64,000 nt of DNA from assembly GCF_028607085.1 (NCBI RefSeq), contig NZ_CP117411.1:1612001-1676000 (forward strand). Reading direction: 5' to 3'. Positions 36,693 to 44,825 of this stretch are shown here, in pieces. Position numbers and translations under genes: made by a program. The notes beneath the pieces are model-generated. The model was not told where the DNA came from. It made no database searches and saw only the letters and a program-made list of their open reading frames with translations. How positions within the stretch are numbered: the stretch's first letter is position 1; each line of letters starts with the position of its first letter. The DNA is from Sphingomonas naphthae (GTDB lineage: Bacteria; Pseudomonadota; Alphaproteobacteria; Sphingomonadales; Sphingomonadaceae).

Positions 36693-37562
36693 ATGATCCG
36701 TATCGCTGCCCTTGCCGCCCTCCTCCTCGCCACCACCGCTCCGGCCGCCCCCCCTGCCCCCGCCAAACCCGCGCTGTGGCAGGTGAAGGACGCCGACACG
36801 ACCATCTATCTGTTCGGCACGGTCCACGTCCTGCCGGCGGGCGAGCGCTGGTTCGAGGGGCCGGTGAAGGCCGCGTTCGACAAAGCCGACGCGCTCGTGA
36901 TCGAGACGGTCGCCCCGCCCCCGGCCGAGGCGGCGCGGGTGATGATGGCGCGCGCGATCGATCCCGCCGGCCGCAGCCTCACCGCGATCGTCGGGCCGGA
37001 GAGTGCCGCCAAACTCGGCAAGGCGCTGGTGGCGGAAGGCCGCCCGGCGGACATGCTCGACCGGTTCGAGCCATGGTATGCCGCCACCCTCCTCACTTTC
37101 CTCGCGCTCGACCGGATAGGGATCAAGGCCGGGTCGGGCGTCGAGCCGCAATTGCAGGCGGCGGCGGGTGCCGCGGCCAAGCCGGTCGAGGGGCTGGAGG
37201 GGTTCGACGCGCAACTGGCGCTGCTCGACGGACTCTCTGCGGCGGACCAGAAGAAATTGCTCGACGAGAGCGTCGAGGAAATGGCCGAGGCCGACGGCAA
37301 GCTGCGCCCGATGATCGCCGCCTGGGAAAAAGGCGACGCCCCCGCCCTCGCCCGACTGATGAACGAGGGGCTGAAGGACGCGCCCGAAATCCGTCGCCTC
37401 CTGCTCGACGACCGCAACGCCCGCTTCGCCGACTGGATCGCGGCGCGGATGGCGCGGCCCGGCACGGTGTTCCTGGCGGTCGGCGCGGGCCATCTGGGCG
37501 GCGAGGCCAGCGTACAGGCGTTCCTCGCGAAGAAGGGCCTGAAGGCGACGCGGGTGCAATAA
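36693..37562 (+). CDS. TraB/GumN-family protein, secreted
   Basis: 289 residues with a signal peptide of about 18 residues. The family motifs are L-F-G-T-V-H near residue 40 and the C-terminal G-A-G-H-L-G-G, which hold the Gly/His residues of the erythromycin-esterase/Tiki-like metalloprotease superfamily. GumN is linked to xanthan loci and TraB to pheromone shutdown, but the function of stand-alone proteobacterial copies is unsettled. It follows ligD by 46 bases and could share its transcript. Confidence 0.82.
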   Translation: MIRIAALAALLLATTAPAAPPAPAKPALWQVKDADTTIYLFGTVHVLPAGERWFEGPVKAAFDKADALVIETVAPPPAEAARVMMARAIDPAGRSLTAIVGPESAAKLGKALVAEGRPADMLDRFEPWYAATLLTFLALDRIGIKAGSGVEPQLQAAAGAAAKPVEGLEGFDAQLALLDGLSAADQKKLLDESVEEMAEADGKLRPMIAAWEKGDAPALARLMNEGLKDAPEIRRLLLDDRNARFADWIAARMARPGTVFLAVGAGHLGGEASVQAFLAKKGLKATRVQ

Positions 37563-37586
37563 GGCCCCCGCGACGTCCGCCCCCGA

Positions 37587-38276
37587 TCAGCGCGGCGCGC
37601 GCCGCCCCCGGCCGATCCCCATCCGCGCGAATTCCGCCTGCCCATCGACGAACTGGTGCTTCAGCGCGCCGCCGACATGGAGGACGAGCAGCGCGATGAT
37701 GATCCACGCGATCTGCATGTGCCGCTCCACCAGCGTGTCGTGGAGCAACTTCTGCTCCGCGATGCCCTGGGGCGTGGTGCCCATCCGCTGGATCGGGCCG
37801 ATCTTGGGCCAGGGGATGACCCACCACAATTTGGTCGGCCCGCCACGGCGCGCCTTGGGCGCGGCGGCGGCGGGGGCAGCGCCGCCGGGCACGGGTGCCG
37901 GCGCGGCCTCGATCTGGCCGGGCGGCGGGGGCGGCGGATTGGCCGAGATCAGAGCCCAGCCGGACAGCGGCATCAGCACCATCGCCACATAGAGCAGGAA
38001 ATGGACGAGATGGGCGAGGCCCTTCTCCCATCCCCTGGTGCCCGGCGCGAACGGCGGCGGGCGATGCGTCAGCCGCCACACGATCCGCACGATGCTGAGC
38101 AGCAGCACGGTGATGCCAGAGGAGATATGGGTCTGGATCACGAAGCCGCGCAGGGGCTGCTCGAACCCCTCCATGAAGAAGCCCAGCGCCAGATTGCACA
38201 GGATCAGCGCCGCGATCGCCCAATGCAGCGCGATCGCGACCTTCGTATAGCGGGTATCGGTCGTCATGAGCGCCAT
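37587..38276 (-). CDS. cytochrome b561-family membrane protein
   Basis: 229 residues, four membrane helices. Heme-ligand candidates are the His in I-A-L-H-W (helix 1), the His in Q-T-H-I-S-S (helix 2), H-L-V-H-F-L-L-Y (helix 3) and L-H-V-G-G-A-L-K-H-Q-F (helix 4), as in proteobacterial b561 electron carriers. An unusual insert of about 45 residues, rich in Pro, Ala and Gly, lies between helices 3 and 4 and would sit in the periplasmic or cytoplasmic loop. GAGGGG precedes the ATG at 38276. Possible roles: superoxide-quinone reductase or respiratory shuttle. Confidence 0.82.
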   Translation of the reverse strand: MALMTTDTRYTKVAIALHWAIAALILCNLALGFFMEGFEQPLRGFVIQTHISSGITVLLLSIVRIVWRLTHRPPPFAPGTRGWEKGLAHLVHFLLYVAMVLMPLSGWALISANPPPPPPGQIEAAPAPVPGGAAPAAAAPKARRGGPTKLWWVIPWPKIGPIQRMGTTPQGIAEQKLLHDTLVERHMQIAWIIIALLVLHVGGALKHQFVDGQAEFARMGIGRGRRAPR

Positions 38277-38381
38277 GCCTATCCCCTCGATGGGTTGTCG
38301 CCCGATCCTGCGGCGGGGCGCGGCCGCCCGCAATAGCCTGGGGGGAGGAGGAAAAGCACCCCGCCGTTGCCCACACCCCGC

Positions 38382-38410
38382 TTGACTCGCCCGCCCCACC
38401 CCCTTAGGGG
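38382..38410 (+). promoter_or_regulatory. putative sigma70-type promoter of tRNA-Glu
   Basis: TTGACT (38382-38387), a 17-base spacer and TAGGGG (38405-38410). The -10 box is weak but the spacing and location, 16 bases before the tRNA, fit. Confidence 0.4.
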
Positions 38411-38426
38411 CCGCGTCTCCGCGAAC

Positions 38427-38502
38427 GGCCCCTTCGTCTAGCGGTCTAGGACGTCGCCCTCTCACGGCGAAAACACGGGTTCGAGTCCCGTAGGGGTCAC
38501 CA
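38427..38502 (+). tRNA. tRNA-Glu (anticodon CTC)
   Basis: 76 bases with CCA encoded. The acceptor GGCCCCT pairs with AGGGGTC (one G-T pair), the anticodon stem-loop reads CGCCCTCTCACGGCG-like with CTC in the loop, and the T arm ACGGG-TTCGAGT-CCCGT is perfect. Its 3' end marks the start of a gene-poor, repeat-bearing region, so it is a candidate integration site. I found no second copy of its 3' end and no integrase in the window. Confidence 0.95.
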
Positions 38503-39043
38503 TCGTCAAGCCCTAAATGGCTGACGCGCGGACGAAATGCCGGATAGCGGCATTGATGAGGCGCCATTTCGTCCCACACTTTGATTGGGCTTCCGCGCGC
38601 TTCAGCGCGCGTGCTTGAACTGCCGTGAGACGGCAGCCGATGTCGCTTGGTGGGCGCATCTGACCCAATCCCGGCCATTCAAGCAGACTTTCCTGCTTTC
38701 CGAAACCGGCCGCTCATTCATGTGAACGGTCCGATTGCATTCGCGAGCACCACCTCCCGCTCGAAATGGCTTAATTTGGGACAAATCCGTCATTCCCAAC
38801 AACCTGCGGCAACGGCAGATTCTGCTGGAAGCGGTCATTGCCACCCCGATCGAATGCCGGCGCGGAACGCGTAATTGTGGGGCGATTCCGCCCCGACCCT
38901 TTACCTCGCCACCAACCGGGCAGCTATCGGGAAAGTGCGCTGGCTTTTGGGTCGGGAACGCGGACGATTGGTGGAAAGCGGACATTCGCGGGATCGCATG
39001 ATCGAGGTCCGGTAGGGTCAGAAGCGGACTGGTGCCGGACGGA
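38503..39043. other. gene-free stretch behind the tRNA with a diverged repeat
   Basis: 541 bases with no frame I can support as coding. It holds one copy of a repeat shared with 41903-41998 (see separate entries) and an AAGCGGACATTCGC-type motif at 38977 that recurs as GCGGACATTC or its complement at 39533 and 39727. It reads as decayed or repeat-derived island DNA. Confidence 0.5.
38778..38884. repeat. intergenic repeat family 1, copy 1
   Basis: About 100 bases that align with 41903-41998 in the same orientation. A 28-base block is identical (starting GATTCTGCTGGAAGC at 38818) and is flanked by matching GGGACAAA, CCGTC and GGCGCGGAACGCG words. Non-coding in both copies. Confidence 0.7.
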
Positions 39044-39442
39044 TCAGGCAGGAAAATGAATACCGCACAGTTTGTTACCGTCGGGATCACGAAAATAGGC
39101 CAGTTCGATGGTGCCCATGGAGGCAGTTTCGCGCGGTCCGGGCGGAGCTTCGATCGAGGTCCCGCCAGCGGCAACGGCGGTATCGTGAAGCTGCTTCACC
39201 TGCTCGGGCGAGTCGCAGGAAAAGGCGACGGTGCTGCCGTTGGCGACGCTTGCCGGTTCGTCGTTGATCGGCTGGCTGACGATGAAATTGGTCCCGTTGC
39301 CGTTATTGTAGATCAGACGTGTATGGCCGCTGTCGGCGATGTTCCTCGTCCCTTCCCCTGCACCCAAGGTGCCGAGCACCGTGTCGTAGAAGCGCTTAGA
39401 CCGTTCAATGTCGTTCGATCCGACCATGGTGTGAAAAAGCAC
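39044..39442 (-). CDS. VOC-superfamily (glyoxalase-like) protein
   Basis: 132 residues with the beta-alpha-beta-beta-beta VOC pattern: M-V-G-S-N-D-I-E-R-S-K-R-F-Y-D at the start and the terminal F-R-D-P-D-G-N-K-L-C stretch. Metal-site candidates are the first His (L-F-H-T) and the Glu in G-T-I-E-L-A. It resembles small bacterial glyoxalase/bleomycin-resistance homologues whose substrate is usually unknown. GTG start at 39442, 7 bases after GGAG. It stands alone in the gene-poor region. Confidence 0.8.
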   Translation of the reverse strand: MLFHTMVGSNDIERSKRFYDTVLGTLGAGEGTRNIADSGHTRLIYNNGNGTNFIVSQPINDEPASVANGSTVAFSCDSPEQVKQLHDTAVAAGGTSIEAPPGPRETASMGTIELAYFRDPDGNKLCGIHFPA

Positions 39443-39769
39443 GCATACTCTCCTGAAGGCTGATCGACTTCCGATCGCCATTGGCGATCTCACCTAACAG
39501 GCACATGATCCGCGGTCACCCCCGAGTCCTCGGAATGTCCGCTACTGGGGCGGCTGCCGACCGGCGGTTTCATGAGGATCGATCGGCAGCTCCCGTCAAA
39601 TCCGGACGTTCGCGTCCCGTTTAGCGAACGGCGAAATCTGGACTGCAGCCGGGAGCTACGGCCGGATCTTGGGACTTAGCCGTCGTTCGCGAGCCATCCG
39701 GCGAATGACGGCTTTCGGCGCGAGCGGACATTCGGTGATCAGTGATGGAATAAGATCGAAGCCAACTGT
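39443..39769. other. gene-free stretch with repeat remnants
   Basis: 327 bases without a supportable gene. It contains one copy of the second repeat family (39606-39650) and two GCGGACATTC-type words (GAATGTCCGC at 39533; GCGGACATTC at 39727). Confidence 0.45.
39606..39650. repeat. intergenic repeat family 2, copy 1
   Basis: Shares ACGTTCGC-x-TCCC, then GAACGGCGA-x-AT-x-TGG and GCA-x-CC with 43656-43699, same orientation, with one indel in the variable part. Both copies lie in non-coding DNA of the same region. Confidence 0.6.
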
Positions 39770-40165
39770 TCAGCAAATAAAGTCTTGCCAATTTGGCCCG
39801 TCCGCAGGCTGGCCCGCTTCCACCCATGCGAGCTTCCTGCCTAGAAATTGGAGGGCGGACTCGAGCTCGGAGCGTCGCACCTCGAGTTTCGCCATCTGCA
39901 TCCTCAAGACTTCGGCGGTTCGTGCAGGCGAGTCCGCACCCGCACGGTACTCGGCACCCAGTGCCGCGATTTCCCTTAGCGAATAGCCCAGTGATTGTTG
40001 CAGCCGGATCATCCGCGCCGCCGTGACGTCCTGCGGGCCGAAGACCTGATAGGGGTTGGCGCCGCCCTTGCCGTTCCGCCCCGGGCTCAGCAGCCCCTTG
40101 CGGACGTAGAACCGGATCGTGTCGAGCGACAGGCCGGTCGCTTTGGAAAACTGGGAAATCAGCAT
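39770..40165 (-). CDS. MerR-family regulator
   Basis: 131 residues from ATG 40165. The winged-helix MerR domain starts at once (I-S-Q-F-S-K-A-T-G-L-S-L-D-T-I-R-F-Y-V-R-K-G-L-L) and runs to about 70, followed by a coiled-coil dimer helix (about 80-115). The C-terminal part has a single Cys at the last residue, so it is not an obvious metal sensor. An ATG at 40186 would add 7 residues but lies inside the operator dyad. It diverges from the aldo/keto reductase gene and probably controls it through the 19-bp-spaced promoter at 40179-40209. Confidence 0.85.
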   Translation of the reverse strand: MLISQFSKATGLSLDTIRFYVRKGLLSPGRNGKGGANPYQVFGPQDVTAARMIRLQQSLGYSLREIAALGAEYRAGADSPARTAEVLRMQMAKLEVRRSELESALQFLGRKLAWVEAGQPADGPNWQDFIC

Positions 40166-40178
40166 CACGGAAGCGCTC

Positions 40179-40209
40179 TTGACCATGGACTAAGGTCCAC
40201 GGTTATAGG
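40179..40209 (+). promoter_or_regulatory. MerR-type promoter of the aldo/keto reductase gene
   Basis: TTGACC (40179-40184) and TATAGG (40204-40209) are separated by 19 bases, the long spacer typical of MerR-activated promoters. A perfect dyad, TGGAC-TAAG-GTCCA (40186-40199), fills the spacer. The layout predicts activation by the divergent MerR protein. Confidence 0.65.
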
Positions 40210-40238
40210 GCTGGCCTGTCAGAAACTGGAGACACAAA

Positions 40239-41222
40239 ATGACCGGCCTTTCCTCTCCAATCCCGCAGGTTCCACTCGGTCAGGACGGCCCCCTCATCGG
40301 CGTCCAGGGTCTCGGCTGCATGGGCATGAGCGAATTCTACGGCGCGACCGACGAGGCCGAATCGCGCGCCACGCTGGAGCGCGCCCTGGAATTGGGCGTC
40401 ACCCTGTTCGACACCGCCGACATGTACGGCATGGGGGCCAACGAGACGTTTCTTTCGCCTTTCGTGCGGGCGCACCGGGACCGCGTGCTGATCGCCACCA
40501 AGTTCGGCTACGCCCGCTCGCCCGAGCGTCCCGACGACTGGAGTCTCAACAACCGGCCCGAATTCATGCGCGCAGCGGCAGAGCGTTCGCTCCGGCGGCT
40601 CGGCGTCGACACCATCGACCTTTACTATATGCACCGGCGTGACCCCGCCGTGCCGCTGGAGGACAGCATCGGCGCGATGGCCGACCTCGTCGCCGAAGGA
40701 AAGATCCGCTGGCTGGGACTGTGTGCAGTGGATGCGGCCGAATTGCGAGCGGCGCATGCCCTGCATCCGATCGCGGCGCTGCAATCGGAATGGTCGATAT
40801 TCACGCGCGACATCGAACGCGAGGTGATCCCGGCGGCGGCGGAACTCGGAGTGACGGTGGTGCCCTATTCACCGCTGGGACGCGGGATGCTGACCGGGCG
40901 GCCCTTCGGCGCCACATTGGGGGCGGACGATGCGCGCCAGAATTTCCCGCGCTTCTCGGCGGAGAATGTCGATGCGAATGCCCGGCTCGTCGAACGGATC
41001 GAGGGGATTGCCACCGACATGGGGGCCACCCCGGCGCAACTCGCGCTGGCGTGGCTCTATGCACAGGCGGCTGAACTCGGCGTCGCCTGCGTGCCGATCC
41101 CGGGCACCCGCAAGCGCGCGCGTCTCGAGGAAAATCTGGCCGCAGCCCTGCTGCGCCCGAGTGAAGCGGCGATACAGGCGCTCGAACCGCTCGCCGCTGC
41201 CGTTCAGGGCATCGCGGTTTGA
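40239..41222 (+). CDS. aldo/keto reductase (YajO/general stress type)
   Basis: 327-residue NADPH-dependent TIM-barrel reductase. Catalytic tetrad: D-T-A-D-x-Y (Asp and Tyr), Lys in A-T-K-F-G, His in Y-M-H-R. V-P-Y-S-P-L-G-R-G-M-L-T-G and the I-P-G-T-R-K block bind the cofactor. Similar to AKR13-like enzymes that reduce reactive aldehydes. GGAG lies 7 bases before the ATG. Its promoter is predicted to be under the divergent MerR; a GFA gene follows 64 bases later. Confidence 0.88.
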   Translation: MTGLSSPIPQVPLGQDGPLIGVQGLGCMGMSEFYGATDEAESRATLERALELGVTLFDTADMYGMGANETFLSPFVRAHRDRVLIATKFGYARSPERPDDWSLNNRPEFMRAAAERSLRRLGVDTIDLYYMHRRDPAVPLEDSIGAMADLVAEGKIRWLGLCAVDAAELRAAHALHPIAALQSEWSIFTRDIEREVIPAAAELGVTVVPYSPLGRGMLTGRPFGATLGADDARQNFPRFSAENVDANARLVERIEGIATDMGATPAQLALAWLYAQAAELGVACVPIPGTRKRARLEENLAAALLRPSEAAIQALEPLAAAVQGIAV

Positions 41223-41286
41223 TGGGACGTACATTGCCCGGTAATCGGGCAGGCAACCGCCTGCCACTCACCCTTCGGAACAGGGA

Positions 41287-41730
41287 ATGCTCATGCCGAT
41301 CACGGGAGGGTGCCGTTGCGGCACGATCCGTTACGATATCGCCCTCGACGCCCTGCCGCTCATCTATGCCTGTCATTGCCGGGACTGCCAGACATGGAGC
41401 GGAAGCGCCTTCGCGCTCCACGCGATGCTGCCCGAAGCAATCCTTTCGCTGGACCCGGGCGCGCATCGCTTCCGGGTGGACGATGTGGAGCAGATGCCGT
41501 CCGAGCATCTTGGATGCGCACGCTGCATGACACGCATCGCCAACCGCAACAGCGCGGTTCCGGGCATGATCATCCTGCGCGCGGGAACGCTCGACCGCAG
41601 CGACGAGGTTGTGCCTGCGGTCCATATCTGGACCAGCAGCGCCCAGCCTTGGGTGACTCTGCCCGAAAAGGCTCCCGCCTTCGAGAAAACGCCGACGCCT
41701 GCGCAGTTCGAGGCCGCGCTTGGCAAGTAA
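41287..41730 (+). CDS. GFA-family zinc protein (glutathione-dependent aldehyde-binding)
   Basis: 147 residues of the Gfa/CENP-V fold. Zinc ligands are visible: G-G-C-R-C-G at residues ~8-12, C-H-C-x2-C near 29-34 and C-A-R-C near 77-80. Family members bind glutathione adducts of formaldehyde, though most homologues have unknown function. With the adjacent aldo/keto reductase and VOC genes it suggests a small aldehyde-detoxification set (inference). ATG at 41293 is an alternative start. Confidence 0.85.
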   Translation: MLMPITGGCRCGTIRYDIALDALPLIYACHCRDCQTWSGSAFALHAMLPEAILSLDPGAHRFRVDDVEQMPSEHLGCARCMTRIANRNSAVPGMIILRAGTLDRSDEVVPAVHIWTSSAQPWVTLPEKAPAFEKTPTPAQFEAALGK

Positions 41731-42202
41731 GGGTCTGCAAGCGTCGAGCGATGAGCTTCGCAGTTCCACATTCTAGCGAGCTTCTGCTCGGGACAAATGA
41801 TGCCAGGTGTATGACTGGTTTTGGCGCAAGCCGACTCTCTTGCCGTGGTGATGGAACGGCTTGAGTTGGTCGCGTGCTGCCTTAAGCCGGCCGCCGGGTC
41901 GTGGGACAAAACCGTCGTTCCCGGCGACCGCGGATTCTGCTGGAAGCGGTCATTGCCACCTCGATCAATTGTCGGCGCGGAACGCGCAGCTGTGGTGGTT
42001 AGCGGGCCGACCGCTTTCGGGAAGGCAGATGGCGATAACCGACATGCTCGGCGCAGCCGCCTTTCCCAATAAGGATCGAAGTTTGGGATAGGACATGTAG
42101 GCTCCCAAAGCTGGCAATCCATCCCGAGACATCGTTTTTCGATAAACTGGATTGACTCATGTAGCAGCGCTCTCTTATTGAATATCAATAAGGGAGGCGT
42201 CG
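41731..42202. other. gene-free stretch with repeat family 1
   Basis: 472 bases with no supported gene. The central part (41903-41998) repeats the sequence at 38778-38884. The last 50 bases before the DUF2975 gene are AT-richer and probably hold its promoter. Confidence 0.45.
41903..41998. repeat. intergenic repeat family 1, copy 2
   Basis: Same orientation as 38778-38884 with the identical 28-base block (starting GATTCTGCTGGAAGC at 41933) and flanking GGGACAAAACCGTC. Slightly shorter through a small deletion before the block. Confidence 0.7.
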
Positions 42203-42724
42203 ATGCGGCAGCAGGATCAGTTGGTACGAGGTGCGGCAGCGATCGTCCGCATCGGCCGTGCTGTGAACGGACTGCTCTTCGTCGCCATCGCGGCCGGGCT
42301 GGCCGGGACATGGGTTTCACCCGGCTTCCACCGCGACATGCTGGTCAGAGCCGACCCGGCGGTTGACGTGGCCGCTGCCCTCACCGGCATCCGGTTCCTC
42401 ATGCTGATCGGTGTCGCCATGACGATCGCTACCGACCGGCTGCTGGCTCCCTTGGCAGGCGTCATAGCGAGCGCCCGGTACGGCGATCCCTTCGTTCCGA
42501 CCAACGCCGACCGACTGCGGCGGATCGGTTCGGCGCTGCTCGCCCTGCAACTGCTCGATCTCCCCTGCACGCTGCTGGCGAGATACTGGCCGAGCCTCGG
42601 TTCGGCAGCACCCGCCGGCGGTATCTCGGTAGGCGGATGGCTGGCTACGTTGATGGTGTTCATGTTGGCTCGTGTGTTCGCCACCGGATCGCTCATGCGC
42701 GATGATCTGTCGGGCACCGTCTGA
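42203..42724 (+). CDS. DUF2975-type membrane protein
   Basis: 173 residues with four hydrophobic segments (about 21-38, 55-80, 105-122, 140-158). The pattern, including P-F-V-P-T-N-A-D-R-L-R-R-I-G after the second helix, matches the DUF2975 family, which in many bacteria is encoded just before a small YozG-like Xre repressor, exactly as here. Function unsettled. AAGGGAGG lies 5 to 9 bases before the ATG. First of a three-gene run with the Xre and another membrane gene. Confidence 0.75.
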   Translation: MRQQDQLVRGAAAIVRIGRAVNGLLFVAIAAGLAGTWVSPGFHRDMLVRADPAVDVAAALTGIRFLMLIGVAMTIATDRLLAPLAGVIASARYGDPFVPTNADRLRRIGSALLALQLLDLPCTLLARYWPSLGSAAPAGGISVGGWLATLMVFMLARVFATGSLMRDDLSGTV

Positions 42725-42726
42725 CG

Positions 42727-42948
42727 ATGCCGATCACCGTGCATCTGGACGACGTGCTGGCACGACGGCGCATGTCGCTTACCGACTTGTCGCAGGCGGT
42801 CGATATCACCCTTGCTAATCTGTCGATCCTCAAAACTGGCAAGGCGAAGGCGATCCGCTTCTCCACCCTGGAGGCGATCTGCGCCGTGCTGGACTGCCAG
42901 CCGGGCGACCTCCTCTCATTCCAGCCTGACGAACCACCCGGCCGCTGA
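42727..42948 (+). CDS. small Xre-family (YozG-like) transcriptional regulator
   Basis: 73 residues, almost entirely one Cro/C1-type helix-turn-helix: M-S-L-T-D-L-S-Q-A-V-D-I-T-L-A-N-L-S-I-L-K-T-G-K-A-K-A-I-R-F-S-T-L-E-A-I-C; the end reads C-Q-P-G-D-L-L, a mark of the YozG subgroup. It starts 2 bases after the DUF2975 stop, so the pair is coupled. Probably autoregulates the operon. Confidence 0.88.
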   Translation: MPITVHLDDVLARRRMSLTDLSQAVDITLANLSILKTGKAKAIRFSTLEAICAVLDCQPGDLLSFQPDEPPGR

Positions 42949-42986
42949 CGGCAACGCGGCGGTCCCTTATACCGGAGCGATCCACC

Positions 42987-43391
42987 ATGCCCGAACTCGC
43001 CCCTTGGCGCGCCAACCTGCTGCGCGCCGGCTACCTCCTGCTGATCGTCGGCCTTGGCCTGACCGTCTGGCCCTCCATCATCAATCCGGCGAAGACGTGG
43101 GCACCGGATCGCGGTGTCATCGTCGCCATGCTGGGCGCGCTGTCGCTACTCGCTCTCGTGGGCCTGCGTCATCCCGTGAGGATGCTGCCGCTGCTGTTCT
43201 GGGAAGTCACATGGAAGGCGCTCTGGCTGCTGCGCGTCGCCTTGCCGCTGTGGTCAGCCGGTCGCCTCAATCCGGCTGCGGCCGAGACGGCGATGGAGTG
43301 CCTGATGGCGGTACTGGTCGCGCTGGTCATTCCGTGGGACCATGCGCTGCGCGCCTACATTCTTGCACCAGCGGAGCGGTGGCGTCGGTAG
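42987..43391 (+). CDS. hypothetical four-helix membrane protein
   Basis: 134 residues with hydrophobic segments at about 14-30, 45-60, 65-85 and 105-122 and an Arg-rich C-terminus. GGAG stands 9 bases before the ATG. It follows the Xre gene by 38 bases in the same direction, making it the likely third gene of that operon. I do not recognise the family. Confidence 0.6.
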   Translation: MPELAPWRANLLRAGYLLLIVGLGLTVWPSIINPAKTWAPDRGVIVAMLGALSLLALVGLRHPVRMLPLLFWEVTWKALWLLRVALPLWSAGRLNPAAAETAMECLMAVLVALVIPWDHALRAYILAPAERWRR

Positions 43392-43757
43392 GACAGCTTT
43401 CTTGATTGCGAACCCAAAGCGGGACAATCGCCTAGGCGGTCGCGGCGAGAGCCGTCCGGGGCACACCTTTTCCCAAAATCTGTTCCCGATTGCTCTCTCC
43501 CGAAATAACCTAGCGGAGACGGAGAAACGGGAAAGATTGCGCTCAACAAATGGCCGTTATCGGGAGCGCGGATCGGTGGCCTGAACGTCCAAGCGTGGGG
43601 CGCTTGCTGTCTGGCAGCTTCATGACGCTCGGCAGGCGGCTTCTGCCACATACGAACGTTCGCATCCCACAGGGGAACGGCGATATTTGGGTCGCAACCT
43701 GCCGTTCTAAGTCCGATGGCCCAACGGCCGTCCTTCGTCGCTTTGACAGCCAAACTA
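43392..43757. other. gene-free stretch with repeat family 2
   Basis: 366 bases between convergent genes without a supportable frame. It holds copy 2 of the second repeat family (43656-43699). Confidence 0.45.
43656..43699. repeat. intergenic repeat family 2, copy 2
   Basis: Matches 39606-39650 over about 35 of 44 positions in the same orientation (ACGTTCGCATCCC, then GAACGGCGATATTTGG). Confidence 0.6.
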
Positions 43758-44825
43758 TCATCTGTTTCGATGCCGGAACGGAGGCGGTGCTTGGTCGGTC
43801 TTGCTTGGTACGACCTCGATGATCCGGTCCCCCGTTTCCAGCACGTGTACTTCCGGTTGCCAGAAACCGTAACGCACCTCGTTCCGGTACACGCGCAACC
43901 CCATGCCGGTGGTGATCGCCGATAGCGGCTTGCCGATCTCGTGCGGCGCGACGGCGCGTTCGTGGAGCGACACCGCGCCGTGAAGCCCGGCCAGATCCAT
44001 CATGTAATCGGCCAGATGCGGCCCGCTGGTCGATCCGGCGAGCAACAGACCGGCAAAGCTCGCCGGATTGATCACGGTGTTGGCACCGGCCTGCGTCGCC
44101 AGCGCTTCGTTGTCCTCCGACCGGATCACGACGCTGATCGGCAGGGTTGCCGCCAGCCGTCGCGCCGTCAGGACGATCAGGATCGAGGTGTCGTCGCGCC
44201 CCGCCGCAACGATCATCGCGCTCGCGCGGGCCACGTGCACCGCCTCCAGCGTGGTGTTGCGCGTGGCATCGCCGGCCAGCACGACGACGCCTTCGCCCTC
44301 GGCCTTGTCCAGGGCGTCGGCACGCGGGTCGATCACGACGATCTTGTCGCGGTAGTTGCCGCGACGGATCAACTCCGCGACCGCCTCGGTGCCGCTCGTG
44401 CCGTGGCCCGCCACGATGATATGGCCGTGAAGATCGTTCTGCAGGACGCGCATGCGCCACCTCTCCCAAACGCGTTTCAACAGGAAGTCGTAGGCCGTCC
44501 CAAGAAAGATCAGCCAGACGAACAGCCGCACCGGCGTCACCACGAAAGTATCGAACATGCGCGCGCGGTCGGTGACGGGGACGATGTCGCCATAACCGAC
44601 CGTCGTCACCGTGATCATCGTGAAATACACGACGTCGACGAAGCTGACGCTGCCGTCGACATTGTCGCGCAATCCCGTCCGGTCGAACCAGTGCCCGGCC
44701 AGCGCGACGCCGATCAGCGCGAGCGCCAGGCCGATCCGCCACGACAACGCCAGCCATATTGGTGTGCGGCCGCGCTGGCGCAGGACGGGTGAGCGCTCGA
44801 CGGGGGGCGGGTCCGGGCGAAGCAT
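43758..44825 (-). CDS. voltage-independent K+ channel with RCK (TrkA-N) domain
   Basis: 355 residues. Two membrane helices flank the selectivity filter T-V-G-Y-G-D (about residues 74-79), then an RCK/TrkA-N Rossmann domain starts at H-I-I-V-A-G-H-G-T-S-G (about 135) and a C-terminal TrkA-C-like part (about 255-345) follows. Structure like MthK/Kch-type ligand-gated channels, likely gated by nucleotide or Ca2+. Stands alone and faces the DUF2975 operon. Confidence 0.88.
   Translation of the reverse strand: MLRPDPPPVERSPVLRQRGRTPIWLALSWRIGLALALIGVALAGHWFDRTGLRDNVDGSVSFVDVVYFTMITVTTVGYGDIVPVTDRARMFDTFVVTPVRLFVWLIFLGTAYDFLLKRVWERWRMRVLQNDLHGHIIVAGHGTSGTEAVAELIRRGNYRDKIVVIDPRADALDKAEGEGVVVLAGDATRNTTLEAVHVARASAMIVAAGRDDTSILIVLTARRLAATLPISVVIRSEDNEALATQAGANTVINPASFAGLLLAGSTSGPHLADYMMDLAGLHGAVSLHERAVAPHEIGKPLSAITTGMGLRVYRNEVRYGFWQPEVHVLETGDRIIEVVPSKTDQAPPPFRHRNR

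Noticed and set aside
38602-39174. 190-codon minus-strand frame behind the tRNA
   Set aside because: Overlaps the VOC gene and repeat DNA, has no ribosome site and changes character along its length. I treat the region as non-coding.
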